Shown piece after piece: positions 44,068 through 51,877 of a DNA stretch of 64,000 bases (position 1 is the stretch's first letter; the number at the start of each line of letters is the position of its first letter). The notes beneath the pieces are model-generated. The model did not search any database. It worked only from the letters and a program-made list of their open reading frames with translations, and was not told the DNA's origin. Source of the stretch: Cohnella lupini (GTDB taxonomy: Bacteria > Bacillota > Bacilli > Paenibacillales > Paenibacillaceae); NCBI RefSeq assembly GCF_003386205.1, contig NZ_QRDY01000005.1, forward strand, positions 248,001 through 312,000, written 5' to 3'. A program made the position numbers and the translations under genes.

Positions 44068-44607
44068 TCAGAACCAGAATGTCGGATACCTGCGATTCTT
44101 GTCCAGGTTGTTAACAATCAAAGCTAACACAACGATAAGAACAGAACCGATGAATACCGGCGCAAACAAAAAGGACCATCCGCTGCCGCTTAGAATGACA
44201 ACCAAGGGATCGGCACCCGCAGGCGGGTGCGTCGTTTTGGTCAACATCATGAGTCCGATCGCCAACCCTACGGCAAGCGCCAATACCCAATTATTGTGTC
44301 CAAAAAAACGTAGACACAGCAGCCCTGTTAGAGTCGAAATGAAATGTCCGCCAACAATATTGCGCGGCTGAGATAATGGCGCGTCCCAGAGTCCGAATGC
44401 CAAAACGCAGGTTGCGCCAAATGGAGCCATAATCCAAACGGATGTGGTCATATCGGATAGAAAAGCTAACAGAGCTATGCTAATAAAGCCGCCGATCGCA
44501 CCGATCAGCGCGTTCCTAGGAACGACTTTTAAAGGACTTTTGGTTGTACCCTTCATCTTTAGCCAAAATTCCGTTTGCTCTTTATTATCCATCAACACAC
44601 CACCCAT
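44068..44607 (-). CDS. HPP-family integral membrane protein
   Basis: 179 residues with four membrane helices and the family motifs PFGATCVLAFGLWDAPLSQPRN and TKTTHPPAGADPL containing the His-Pro-Pro of the name. HPP proteins are poorly known; a plant member transports nitrite. First gene of a five-gene operon whose promoter (44635-44663) carries a tandem repeat over the start site. Start at 44607 or 44592; the latter has GGTGG upstream. Confidence 0.88.
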   Translation of the reverse strand: MGGVLMDNKEQTEFWLKMKGTTKSPLKVVPRNALIGAIGGFISIALLAFLSDMTTSVWIMAPFGATCVLAFGLWDAPLSQPRNIVGGHFISTLTGLLCLRFFGHNNWVLALAVGLAIGLMMLTKTTHPPAGADPLVVILSGSGWSFLFAPVFIGSVLIVVLALIVNNLDKNRRYPTFWF

Positions 44608-44621
44608 CCATTCATTTATTC

Positions 44622-44663
44622 ACCTAGTTACCTAGTTATATAATATGTTTTATGATCTGTCAA
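44622..44663 (-). promoter_or_regulatory. Promoter of the HPP operon with a tandem operator
   Basis: On the minus strand, TTGACA (44658-44663), 17-bp spacer, TATAAC (44635-44640). Two abutting copies of ACCTAGTT (plus strand 44622-44629 and 44630-44637) overlap the -10 and the start site, where a repressor would block polymerase. The divergent GntR-type regulator is the obvious candidate. Its own -10 TATAAT is at 44724-44729. Confidence 0.7.
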
Positions 44664-44762
44664 CAAGAAGTGAATACAACATTAGTAAACTGAGGTTCAT
44701 ATTAGAATGATAAAAAACTGTGCTATAATATACCCAGTGAACCATGAAATGAGGTGTCTTTA

Positions 44763-45740
44763 ATGAAAGAAGATAATAAATTTATCCTCCAAGTTGATCC
44801 CCATTTGACCTTTAACGTAAATACTCAAATCAAAGAACAACTGAAATGGTTAATCGGAATCGGTCAAATAGAAACCGGAGATATGCTTCCCTCGGCAAGC
44901 CAATTGGCGGACGAGCTTGAGCTTAATCGGAATACGATCAACTGGGTATATAGCCAGCTTAGGGACGAGGGTCTTGTTCTTATGCAAAAAGGTCGCGGTA
45001 CGCAAATCACCGGCGGCATCGAGTTCAAACAGCTCCTGGAAGAACGGAAACCCATGCAGCAACTGTTGAACGATACTATTGAAGCGGCTGCAGCCATGGG
45101 CTTTAATATGCAATCTTTTTTCATGGCAGGCCTTGCTTACTCCTTGCTGCATCCGCCATATCCTAACGTTAAGCTGCGCATCTCGCTGGTGGAGTGCAAA
45201 GGTCATGATCATCCTTTTTATCGCAAGAGCATTGAATCGGCAACCCAAGGGGAAGTCGAAACTTTGTTTCTGGAGGATCTCTCCGGAAACGAAGTCGCTA
45301 TTAGAGAGGTTGTCCAGCGTTCCCATCTCATCGTCACGACTCTGAATCACGCGGATGAGGTCAAATCGCTCTTTGCCCGCTTCGACAGTAAGATTATGGT
45401 GATCGGTGCAACAATCGAAGCTTCTTTGCTGCTTGATATCGCCAAGCTGAAGCAAGGCACTCGCGTCGCTTTCGTCTGTCTAGGCAAAACGGGTGGAGAA
45501 TGGATGGCCAACCGAATTCGCGAAGCCGGTATTAATCAGGTTGAATTCGAGACGATGGGAATGAATGAGCACGAAGATCTGAACGAGGAGTTACGGCACT
45601 TGGACAAAATTTATGCATCGGCCGCCGTATACCCGGAGTTGAAAAAAATGCTGCCTGACAAAACAGAGTTATTCTCTATGAAGCTGGAGAAAAGCAGCGA
45701 AAATTTATTGCAGGAGCTTGTTACGCAAGTAACGGTTTAA
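44763..45740 (+). CDS. GntR-type winged-helix regulator with an unusual C-terminal sensor domain
   Basis: About 325 residues from ATG 44763 (GAGGTG 6 bases upstream). Residues about 15-75 are a GntR winged helix: IKEQLKWLIGIGQIETGDMLPS, ASQLADELELNRNTINWVY, GLVLMQKGRGTQI. The remaining 240 residues are not the FadR, HutC, MocR or YtrA domain; they look like a two-lobe alpha/beta fold (LRISLVECKGHDHPFYRKSI; SHLIVTTLNHADEVKSLF; RVAFVCLGKTGGEWMANRI). Divergent from the HPP operon, which it probably represses. Ligand unknown. Confidence 0.87.
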   Translation: MKEDNKFILQVDPHLTFNVNTQIKEQLKWLIGIGQIETGDMLPSASQLADELELNRNTINWVYSQLRDEGLVLMQKGRGTQITGGIEFKQLLEERKPMQQLLNDTIEAAAAMGFNMQSFFMAGLAYSLLHPPYPNVKLRISLVECKGHDHPFYRKSIESATQGEVETLFLEDLSGNEVAIREVVQRSHLIVTTLNHADEVKSLFARFDSKIMVIGATIEASLLLDIAKLKQGTRVAFVCLGKTGGEWMANRIREAGINQVEFETMGMNEHEDLNEELRHLDKIYASAAVYPELKKMLPDKTELFSMKLEKSSENLLQELVTQVTV

Positions 45741-45784
45741 GGTAGCCGAAACCGCATGATCAGGAGGATGTTTCTTCCATAGAT

Positions 45785-45868
45785 ATGTTAGGTAAAGCGG
45801 TTGAAACGATCATGGACGACGTGCGCGACGGACTCGGTTTGAAAGACGGAGATAAAAAGGACAGATAA
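45785..45868 (+). CDS. Possible 27-residue small protein downstream of the GntR gene
   Basis: ATG 45785 encodes MLGKAVETIMDDVRDGLGLK followed by DGDKKDR and TAA. It is amphipathic and acidic-basic, and a terminator follows immediately, so it is on the GntR transcript. An AGGAGG lies 18 bases upstream, rather far. No known family. Downstream, 45909-46065 holds nothing else I recognise apart from the MFS gene's ribosome site. Confidence 0.35.
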   Translation: MLGKAVETIMDDVRDGLGLKDGDKKDR

Positions 45869-45876
45869 TATTGAAT

Positions 45877-45908
45877 AATCCTCCTCGAGAACCCGAGGAG
45901 GATTTTTT
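45877..45908 (+). terminator. Rho-independent terminator
   Basis: AATCCTCCTCG and CGAGGAGGATT with loop AGAACC, followed by TTTT; ends the GntR transcript. Confidence 0.85.
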
Positions 45909-46065
45909 ATGCCTTATAACCGCTTTTCGCAGCTTCTTTACAGTCGCCCCCCTGAGGACTGGACTGCCGGGACTGGCTGTCAACCGGAATACGATTATGT
46001 AACAAGGCGAACAATGTTAGAGCGTATAGATTCGCAAAGTTTCAATGGAACTCAGGGGGGTCAGC

Positions 46066-47277
46066 TTGAATAGACATCTAAGTGATCCGGCACATCGGAA
46101 ACTGCTGTTTAGCGCGGGCTTCAGCTGGCTATTCGACGCCATGGACGTGGGGATCATCTCGTTCGTCGCTGCCGCGCTTGCCGTGGAATGGAATCTGGGG
46201 GCTGAGCAGATCGGACTGCTGACGGCTATCAATTCAATCGGAATGGCCGTAGGTGCTATAGTAGCCGGTTCGCTCGCCGACCGGTACGGACGTCGCTCGA
46301 TACTGCTTTGGACGCTTCTTATTTTCTCCGCGGCAAGCGGGTTATCCGCCCTGGCTACCGGCTTTGCGGTATTATGCGTTCTTCGTTTCATAAGCGGGTT
46401 CGGACTCGGAGGGGAGCTTCCGGTCGCTTCAACGCTTGTGTCCGAGTCTTTTCCCTTGGAGAAAAGAGGAAGAGCGGTCGTGTTGCTCGAAAGCTTCTGG
46501 GCTGGCGGTTGGATCGTAGCGGCGCTTATCGCTTACTTCGTCATTCCCGACTATGGCTGGAGAGCCGCCTTTATCATTAGTGCGTTACCTGCTCTATATG
46601 CTCTATATCTCAGACGTGCCATTCAGGATTCACCTAGGTATACGGAGCAGCGGAGCCGGAAGTTATCGTTCCAAGAGCGGTTTGCATCCGTCTGGTCATC
46701 CAGGTACCGCAAATCTACTTTGACGATCTGGATATTATGGTTCACGGTCGTATTTTCTTACTACGGGATGTTCCTGTGGCTTCCGTCCGTAATGGTTCTC
46801 AAGGGCTTCACTCTTATTAAAAGCTTTCAATATGTATTGATTATGACGTTGGCACAGCTACCCGGATATTTTACCTCCGCGTACTTTATCGAGAAATTCG
46901 GCCGTAAGTTTGTCCTCGTCACCTATTTGTTAATGACGGCGGCAAGCGCGTTATGGTTCGGCAATGCCGATACGGAAGGCACGCTGATCGCGGCCGGCAT
47001 TTGCCTCTCCTTCTTTAACCTAGGCGCATGGGGAGGCCTGTATGCCTATACCCCCGAATTGTACCCGACCGCCATCCGTTCCACAGGCGTCGGGCTTGCC
47101 GCTTCTTTCGGTCGCGTAGGCGGAGTAATCGGTCCTTATTTGGTAGGTGTACTGGTCTCGAAAGAAATAGGAATTTCCTCGATTTTTATGATTTTTTTCA
47201 TTGCGATTGCCATTGGGGCACTTGTGCTGCTGTTCTTCGGTAAAGAATCGAAAGGATTGGATCCGGACAAGCTATAA
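46066..47277 (+). CDS. Major facilitator superfamily transporter (sugar/metabolite:H+ symporter type)
   Basis: About 403 residues, twelve helices. I use TTG 46066 (AGGGGG upstream) over ATG 46045, which lies before the ribosome site. Motifs: GFSWLFDAMDVGIISFVAAAL in helix 1, the loop 2-3 signature GSLADRYGRRSILLW, and GFGLGGELPVASTLVSESFP with the late ELYPTAIRSTGVGLAASFGRVGG, which resemble the NiaP/YceI and aromatic-acid symporter branch. The substrate cannot be assigned. Stands alone between a terminator and a TetR gene. Confidence 0.88.
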   Translation: MNRHLSDPAHRKLLFSAGFSWLFDAMDVGIISFVAAALAVEWNLGAEQIGLLTAINSIGMAVGAIVAGSLADRYGRRSILLWTLLIFSAASGLSALATGFAVLCVLRFISGFGLGGELPVASTLVSESFPLEKRGRAVVLLESFWAGGWIVAALIAYFVIPDYGWRAAFIISALPALYALYLRRAIQDSPRYTEQRSRKLSFQERFASVWSSRYRKSTLTIWILWFTVVFSYYGMFLWLPSVMVLKGFTLIKSFQYVLIMTLAQLPGYFTSAYFIEKFGRKFVLVTYLLMTAASALWFGNADTEGTLIAAGICLSFFNLGAWGGLYAYTPELYPTAIRSTGVGLAASFGRVGGVIGPYLVGVLVSKEIGISSIFMIFFIAIAIGALVLLFFGKESKGLDPDKL

Positions 47278-47291
47278 AATCATTCTTTACT

Positions 47292-47305
47292 AATCGTTCC
47301 CGTAA
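47292..47305. promoter_or_regulatory. TetR-type operator copy 1 (regulator promoter)
   Basis: AATCGTTCCCGTAA upstream of the TetR gene shares 13 bases (ATCGTTCCCGTAA) with the site at 47938-47957 upstream of the dehydrogenase. Suggests autoregulation. Confidence 0.55.
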
Positions 47306-47335
47306 TGTTAAGATGTGCTCGGGAGGTGAACTTGA

Positions 47336-47914
47336 ATGGCAAGGAGCAAAGAATTCGACGAGAATGCGGTTCTTCACAAGGCCATGCAGCTCTTCTGGGA
47401 ACAAGGCTACGAAAAAACATCGATGAACGATCTTGTTGAACATATGGGCATTCATAGAAGAAGCCTATACGACACTTTCTCCGACAAACATACCTTGTTT
47501 CTTAAAGCGTTGGATCGTTACGGGGAAATAATGAGTACCAATCTTGAAAGAGGAATTAAACATTCTGAAACGGCTACTCAAGCGATACGTTTCATTTTCA
47601 AGTACACGATCGATGAAACGGATGATGCTCCTAACGGCTGTATGTTTGTGAATGCGGCAGTAGAGCTGGCTGCACGCGATACCGATGCCGATGTTAAAGC
47701 AACTAAAGGCTTCGCCAAGGAAGAGCAGCTACTCGTCGATATTATTCATTGGGGACGGCAGAACGGGGAATTTTCATCCGACTTTGAAGCCGAAGTTCTT
47801 GCGGAGTCCTTGCATAATGCGATTCTGGGACTAAGAGTAATGGTACGAACTTCGATAAGCAAAGAAAAGCTTTATCGTATAGCCGACTTATCGATGAAAG
47901 TCTTGGAAAAGTAA
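47336..47914 (+). CDS. TetR/AcrR-family transcriptional regulator
   Basis: 192 residues. N-terminal helix-turn-helix ENAVLHKAMQLFWEQGYEKTS, MNDLVEHMGIHRRSLYDTFS, DKHTLFLKALDRYGEIM. The C-terminal ligand domain includes DAPNGCMFVNAAVELAARD, typical of the YxaF/NemR-like branch, with one Cys (about residue 101) in the position of reactive cysteines in NemR-type sensors. CGGGAGGTGA precedes ATG 47336. Shares operator sequences with the dehydrogenase gene downstream, its likely target. Confidence 0.92.
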   Translation: MARSKEFDENAVLHKAMQLFWEQGYEKTSMNDLVEHMGIHRRSLYDTFSDKHTLFLKALDRYGEIMSTNLERGIKHSETATQAIRFIFKYTIDETDDAPNGCMFVNAAVELAARDTDADVKATKGFAKEEQLLVDIIHWGRQNGEFSSDFEAEVLAESLHNAILGLRVMVRTSISKEKLYRIADLSMKVLEK

Positions 47915-47937
47915 ATATATTATTTTTTTAATCAAAT

Positions 47938-47957
47938 TAGAATGATCGTTCCCGTAA
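47938..47957. promoter_or_regulatory. TetR-type operator copy 2 (dehydrogenase promoter)
   Basis: TAGAATGATCGTTC is a near-palindrome (GAAYGATCRTTC) and runs into CCGTAA shared with copy 1. It lies about 70 bases before the dehydrogenase start at 48026. Confidence 0.6.
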
Positions 47958-48025
47958 AAGTTACAATTTATCGTTCATGAAACTTCACCCCCACATCATT
48001 TTTATTAAAAGGAGACGATTTAGAT

Positions 48026-48790
48026 ATGACTACGACACAGAATTTAAACGGCAAAGTGGCATTTGTAACTGGAGGAGCTCAGGGTATCGGATTGGAAACC
48101 GTTCGTGGTCTGGCCCAATTAGGAGCTGCTGTAGTCATCGGCACACGAGATGCTAAGAAAGGTATTGAAGCCGCTCAACAATTGAAACAAGAAGGTTTCA
48201 AAGTCGAAAGCATTAAAATCGATGTCAATGTGCATGAAGATAATAGGGCTGCTTATCATTACTTTATTGAGAACTACGGTAAGCTGGATATATTAATTAA
48301 TAACGCAGGGATTTTGTTGGATCAGGAAAGTATTTCATCCAAACCTATTTACCAAACAAGTACTCTGCCGTTGAAAATTTTGCGTGACTCATTCGAAACC
48401 AACTTCTTTGCTCAAGTTGATCTGACACAGATACTTCTGCCGCTGATACGCAAATCCGATGCCGGACGTATCGTAAATCTATCCACTATTCTGGGATCGC
48501 TCTCACTCCAAGCAGATCCGAACTCACCGATCTATTCATTGAAGATATTTGCTTATAATGCTTCTAAAGCAGCGATTAACGCCTTCACGATTCATTTGGC
48601 TGCAGAACTCAAGGAAACGCCGATTAAAGTCAATTCCATTCATCCGGGTTGGGCTCGCACTCAAATCGGCGGAGGAGCGGCGGACATCGATGAGGCGGAG
48701 GGCAGCCGTACGAGCATCATGGCGGCAACGCTACCCGAGGATGGTCCGACCGGTACGTTCTTCTACCTGGAAAATACGTTGCCATGGTAA
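48026..48790 (+). CDS. Short-chain dehydrogenase/reductase
   Basis: 254-residue classical SDR. Cofactor motif TGGAQGIGLETVRG, NNAGILLDQ, catalytic Ser in IVNLSTILGS and YNASKAAIN. Similar to plant-type carbonyl reductases that act on reactive carbonyls and quinones, judged from the RDAKKGIEAAQQL and SNPIYSLKIF-like layout. GGAG lies 11 bases before ATG 48026. Probably controlled by the adjacent TetR protein. Confidence 0.92.
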   Translation: MTTTQNLNGKVAFVTGGAQGIGLETVRGLAQLGAAVVIGTRDAKKGIEAAQQLKQEGFKVESIKIDVNVHEDNRAAYHYFIENYGKLDILINNAGILLDQESISSKPIYQTSTLPLKILRDSFETNFFAQVDLTQILLPLIRKSDAGRIVNLSTILGSLSLQADPNSPIYSLKIFAYNASKAAINAFTIHLAAELKETPIKVNSIHPGWARTQIGGGAADIDEAEGSRTSIMAATLPEDGPTGTFFYLENTLPW

Positions 48791-48820
48791 ATCGTCTCTA
48801 ATAAAAATTTTTCGGATTAA

Positions 48821-48837
48821 TAGAATGATCGTTCTAG
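48821..48837. promoter_or_regulatory. TetR-type operator copy 3 (orphan, after the dehydrogenase)
   Basis: TAGAATGATCGTTCTAG is the most symmetric copy: 14 bases identical to copy 2 and palindromic apart from one base pair. It lies 31 bases after the dehydrogenase stop and precedes only a terminator, so it controls no visible gene. Confidence 0.55.
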
Positions 48838-48871
48838 TTGAATGTGCAAAAAAGCGAAATTGTCGATTTAA

Positions 48872-48927
48872 AGGCAAGCAACCGCCAGACCCGCTTTCAA
48901 GCGGTATTGACGGTTGCTTTTTTTCCT
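48872..48927 (+). terminator. Terminator of the TetR/dehydrogenase unit
   Basis: AAGCAACCG and CGGTTGCTT form the outer stem, CCGC-TTTCAA-GCGG the inner one, followed by TTTTTTT. It faces the end of the leftward hydrolase gene at 48939. Confidence 0.8.
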
Positions 48928-48938
48928 TGTACTTTCGC

Positions 48939-49661
48939 TTAGGCTAAACGATTTAAATGAGCGGCCAAGTCCACCGGATGCGAAAAGAACGGCGAGTGGT
49001 CCGAATCCAAGCTTATGATTTCATTACACGGCTTTTCCGCTTGCATTTGCCGTTGCAGACCAATCGAGATCGCTTTATCCCTCAACGTTTCAATATAGTA
49101 TCGAGGAATTGAATCCGCGTTTTCTGTAAGATGGACCGACTCGAAGAAAGGCGCAAGCGGTTCAAGACAGAGCTTGTCTTTCGCATAGTTCACGTCATCT
49201 TCCGAGCAATCCCCATAGAAATTCGCATGTATCCGATCCTTATCGAGATCCATATAGACGTGATCTTCACTGAAAATAACGGCTGAAGGCGTATCGGAAG
49301 GCTTATCTTTGATCTCGCTTTGCGAAATTTGAAGCAGCGTTTGCTCGTTTTTAGGCAAGTACGCGCACAAATAGACGAGAGACTTGATTTTTTCCGGGCG
49401 GTACTCTGCTGTTTGCGTGATGACAAGTCCAGCCATGCTGTGTCCAACCAAAACGACTTGCTCCGACTCGTTATCTAAAATACGGGTTAAACTATCCGTA
49501 TAGTGTTTTAACTTAATTTCTTGCACCGGCGTTTTATCTAAGCCATGACCAGGTAAATCGAAGGTTACTACCTTGTGTCCTTCGTTTTCCAAAAGCGGTA
49601 CAAGTTTATTCCAGCACCATGCTCCGTGCCATGATCCATGAACAAGAACGAAAGTACTCAT
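48939..49661 (-). CDS. Alpha/beta hydrolase (paralogue 1)
   Basis: 240-residue cytoplasmic esterase-like protein. Oxyanion motif VLVHGSWHGAWCW at residues 5-17, nucleophile Ser75 in LVGHSMAG, and catalytic His in DSDHSPFFSHP near residue 217. This is the salicylate-esterase/hydroxynitrile-lyase-like branch that acts on small aromatic esters or related compounds. Last gene of the four-gene leftward operon. The same-length paralogue at 50159-50887 is clearly related, and both flank the cupin gene. Confidence 0.92.
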   Translation of the reverse strand: MSTFVLVHGSWHGAWCWNKLVPLLENEGHKVVTFDLPGHGLDKTPVQEIKLKHYTDSLTRILDNESEQVVLVGHSMAGLVITQTAEYRPEKIKSLVYLCAYLPKNEQTLLQISQSEIKDKPSDTPSAVIFSEDHVYMDLDKDRIHANFYGDCSEDDVNYAKDKLCLEPLAPFFESVHLTENADSIPRYYIETLRDKAISIGLQRQMQAEKPCNEIISLDSDHSPFFSHPVDLAAHLNRLA

Positions 49662-49687
49662 TTTATAACTCTCCTAGTCAAATTCGT

Positions 49688-50134
49688 TTATTTCACAACC
49701 ATTGGCGGTCCGATAATCACTGTGTCGTTTTCGGCTGCGATTTGAACGATCTCCTCGAGAGAATGACGACCGATTTCAATGAAGAAATCGTCGATTCCGC
49801 CCGGCGTGAAGATGAACAGCATCCGCCCCGTGTCGGGACCTACGTTAGCCCACGCGTGCGGCGTGCCGCGAGGTACCGTAACGCTTGTTCCCGGAGCGGC
49901 ATCGAATTCCTCATCTCCCACTTGGAAACGGAAAGTGCCTTCGAGGATTTCAAACGTTTCTTCGCGTTCGTTATGGATATGCTTCGGAGGTCCCATCAGA
50001 GACGGAACGCGAGCTTCCACGATAGATAAGGCTCCGCCAACTTGATTGCTGTGAAGGCGCACCGCCATTTGCTCGCCTGGCATAGTGTCGAACCAAACGA
50101 CATCCTTAGCGAAATTAACGACTGGTTTACTCAT
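49688..50134 (-). CDS. Cupin-domain protein
   Basis: 148 residues with one cupin barrel: EARVPSLMGPPKHIHNEREETFEILEG holds the HxH...E metal ligands and VTVPRGTPHAWANVGPDTGRML the second motif with His. The N-terminal FAKDVVWFDTMPGEQMAVRL is typical of small quercetinase-like cupins. Lies between the two hydrolase genes. Possible dioxygenase or isomerase on an aromatic or quinone-like molecule (inference). Confidence 0.88.
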   Translation of the reverse strand: MSKPVVNFAKDVVWFDTMPGEQMAVRLHSNQVGGALSIVEARVPSLMGPPKHIHNEREETFEILEGTFRFQVGDEEFDAAPGTSVTVPRGTPHAWANVGPDTGRMLFIFTPGGIDDFFIEIGRHSLEEIVQIAAENDTVIIGPPMVVK

Positions 50135-50158
50135 GTTGTCATTCTCCTATCTCATAAA

Positions 50159-50887
50159 TCATTTCTTTAAGACTAGCTGCAACAGATTATCTACCAATTC
50201 TGTTGTGTGGGAATAAAATGGCGAATGATCCGTATCCATGGTAATGACTTGTTCGCAAGGCATTTTGGCATACATGGCTCTTTGCAGTTTGATCGGAATG
50301 GCTCTGTCTCTAAGCCCCTCGATGTATACGCGAGGTACCGAACCGAATTTATTTTCCGTTATTTGGATAGGCGTAACCGATGGGATCAAAGGCTCTTTAA
50401 CGAGCTTTGCTTTGGCATACTGAAAGACCTCTTCCGAAGAATCGGCAAAGAAATGGGATTGGATCGCTTCATCTATAAGACCGATGTACGTTTGAGCTTC
50501 GTCAATGTAAACTGCTGTCGGAGCGTCATCGCCTAGATCAACGATTCCGAACGCATCGAACAACGTCTGACCGCTTTCCGGAAGGAACGCGCACAGATAT
50601 ATTAGTTTCTCGATTTTCTCGGGGAAATATTCAGCTGTCTGGCTGATGACTACTCCTGCCATGCTATGTCCAACCAGAATGACCTTCTCGGATTGTTGTT
50701 CCAAAACCGCGCTGAGACAGTCCGTATAACTCTTCAAGTTAACTTCGGCAATCGGTGTATGATCCTTACCGTGTGCAGGTAAGTCTATGGCAATTACCCG
50801 GTGTCCTGCTTGTTCCAGCATAGGAACTATTCTTTCCCAACACCATGCTCCGTGCCACGATCCATGAACTAATATAAAAGTACTCAT
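50159..50887 (-). CDS. Alpha/beta hydrolase (paralogue 2)
   Basis: 242 residues: VHGSWHGAWCW, Ser75 in LVGHSMAG, and TDHSPFYSHTTE with the catalytic His. Same length and layout as paralogue 1, a local duplication with divergence. Start overlaps the stop of the acireductone-dioxygenase-like gene as ATGA, so it is translationally coupled to it. Confidence 0.92.
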   Translation of the reverse strand: MSTFILVHGSWHGAWCWERIVPMLEQAGHRVIAIDLPAHGKDHTPIAEVNLKSYTDCLSAVLEQQSEKVILVGHSMAGVVISQTAEYFPEKIEKLIYLCAFLPESGQTLFDAFGIVDLGDDAPTAVYIDEAQTYIGLIDEAIQSHFFADSSEEVFQYAKAKLVKEPLIPSVTPIQITENKFGSVPRVYIEGLRDRAIPIKLQRAMYAKMPCEQVITMDTDHSPFYSHTTELVDNLLQLVLKK

Positions 50888-51432
50888 CGCTTGCTCTCCT
50901 TAAACTCGGGATCGTTATAAGGCGAAGCTACCCAGCCCTCCGCCTCGATGAAGAGGCGAACCGCTACGATTTTGCGATTGTCCATTAGCGTGAAGAAATG
51001 CGGCTTGGATTCCGGAACGGAAATGACGTCGCCCGCTTCAAGCTCGACGTCGAAGTAGCCTATATCATCCGTGCCTTTAATGATAAAGATTCCTTTGCCC
51101 GCCGTGATTGCTCGAATTTCATCCTCTGAATGCGTGTGCACCGCTTCGAATTTTTGCAGCAGCTCCTCCAAGTTCGGCGTCGCTTTGGACAGAGTGATTA
51201 CGTCCCATATCTTATATCCGCGCCGACCGGCCAGATCTTTAATTTCGGAATCGTAGGTCGCGAGAATTTGCCGCTTCTCTTCGTCGCTAAGCACGAATTT
51301 CTCCTTAAGTTCTTCCGTGAGCTTGTTAGAATCCCAGTGCTCATATAAAATTGCCTGCTTGTCCAGAAAGTCAAGCACTTGATCTTCAGCTTCGATACGT
51401 TCATTGGTATTGCGAATTCGAATATGTGCCAC
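50884..51432 (-). CDS. Acireductone-dioxygenase-like cupin
   Basis: 182 residues, the usual length for the MtnD/ARD family. Metal ligands are all present: His99 and His101 in VHTHSEDE, Glu105, and His145 in PESKPHFF. True ARD cleaves the methionine-salvage intermediate with oxygen, but no other mtn gene is near; the partners are hydrolases and a second cupin, so a different substrate is likely (inference). First gene of the leftward operon, driven by the left-hand copy of the duplicated promoter (51537-51565). Confidence 0.88.
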   Translation of the reverse strand: MAHIRIRNTNERIEAEDQVLDFLDKQAILYEHWDSNKLTEELKEKFVLSDEEKRQILATYDSEIKDLAGRRGYKIWDVITLSKATPNLEELLQKFEAVHTHSEDEIRAITAGKGIFIIKGTDDIGYFDVELEAGDVISVPESKPHFFTLMDNRKIVAVRLFIEAEGWVASPYNDPEFKESKR

Positions 51433-51520
51433 GAGTAACCCTTCTCTCTATTAAATGTTTAATGTACCCTCGTCTTCTCCCTCCATCCCCTCCTTCATTC
51501 GTGCTCTTGATTGAATCTTC

Positions 51521-51609
51521 AATTGCTTCGGTGTCAACTATAGCAGGTCTTTATCTATCTCATAAGAACGCTAATTTTTTAAATATGCTTTACAAAAGTA
51601 AAGCGTTGC
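51521..51609 (-). promoter_or_regulatory. Left arm of an 89-bp inverted promoter duplication (for the ARD operon)
   Basis: Reading leftward: -35 TTATGA (51560-51565), 17-bp spacer, -10 TATAGT (51537-51542), then TGACACCGAAGCAATT. It matches the right arm (51739-51827, opposite strand) at 72 of 89 positions without gaps. Conserved parts are TTTTTTA upstream of the -35, CGTTCTTATGA, and TATAGT followed by GACACCGA. It is one regulatory module copied in mirror image. Confidence 0.75.
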
Positions 51610-51738
51610 AAGAGAAAATACACTACATATAATGAAAAGCAATTTTTAGACGATTCGCTGACTCGTAATAATGGAGAATTGCGCGGCAAACAATAAAGGG
51701 ACAGAGCAGATTAAACTTGCTCCTTTCCTTATGTAGTC

Positions 51739-51827
51739 GCATGGCTTTATTTTTGTACAGCATGTTTAAAAAATTCGCGTCCTTATGAAAAAAATGAATC
51801 CCTGTTATAGTGGACACCGAGGCGATT
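51739..51827 (+). promoter_or_regulatory. Right arm of the 89-bp inverted promoter duplication (for the SnoaL-like gene)
   Basis: Reading rightward: TTTAAAAAATTCGCG, -35 TTATGA (51783-51788), 17-bp spacer, -10 TATAGT (51806-51811), then GGACACCGAGG. Same architecture as the left arm. Between the arms, 51610-51738 shows nothing I recognise. A common regulator, perhaps the HxlR protein at 52381, would switch both units together. Confidence 0.75.
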
Positions 51828-51877
51828 GGAGTTGCGGTCGTCATCACAAAATCGAACGATAAAGGAGATACACCTAT

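Noticed and set aside
45909..46044. Riboswitch upstream of the MFS gene
   Set aside because: The segment has repeated GACTGG words but no structure I can match to a known riboswitch class.
51521..51827. Insertion sequence or MITE ends
   Set aside because: No transposase and no visible target-site duplication, and each arm has a properly placed promoter for the gene it faces. A MITE origin is not fully excluded.
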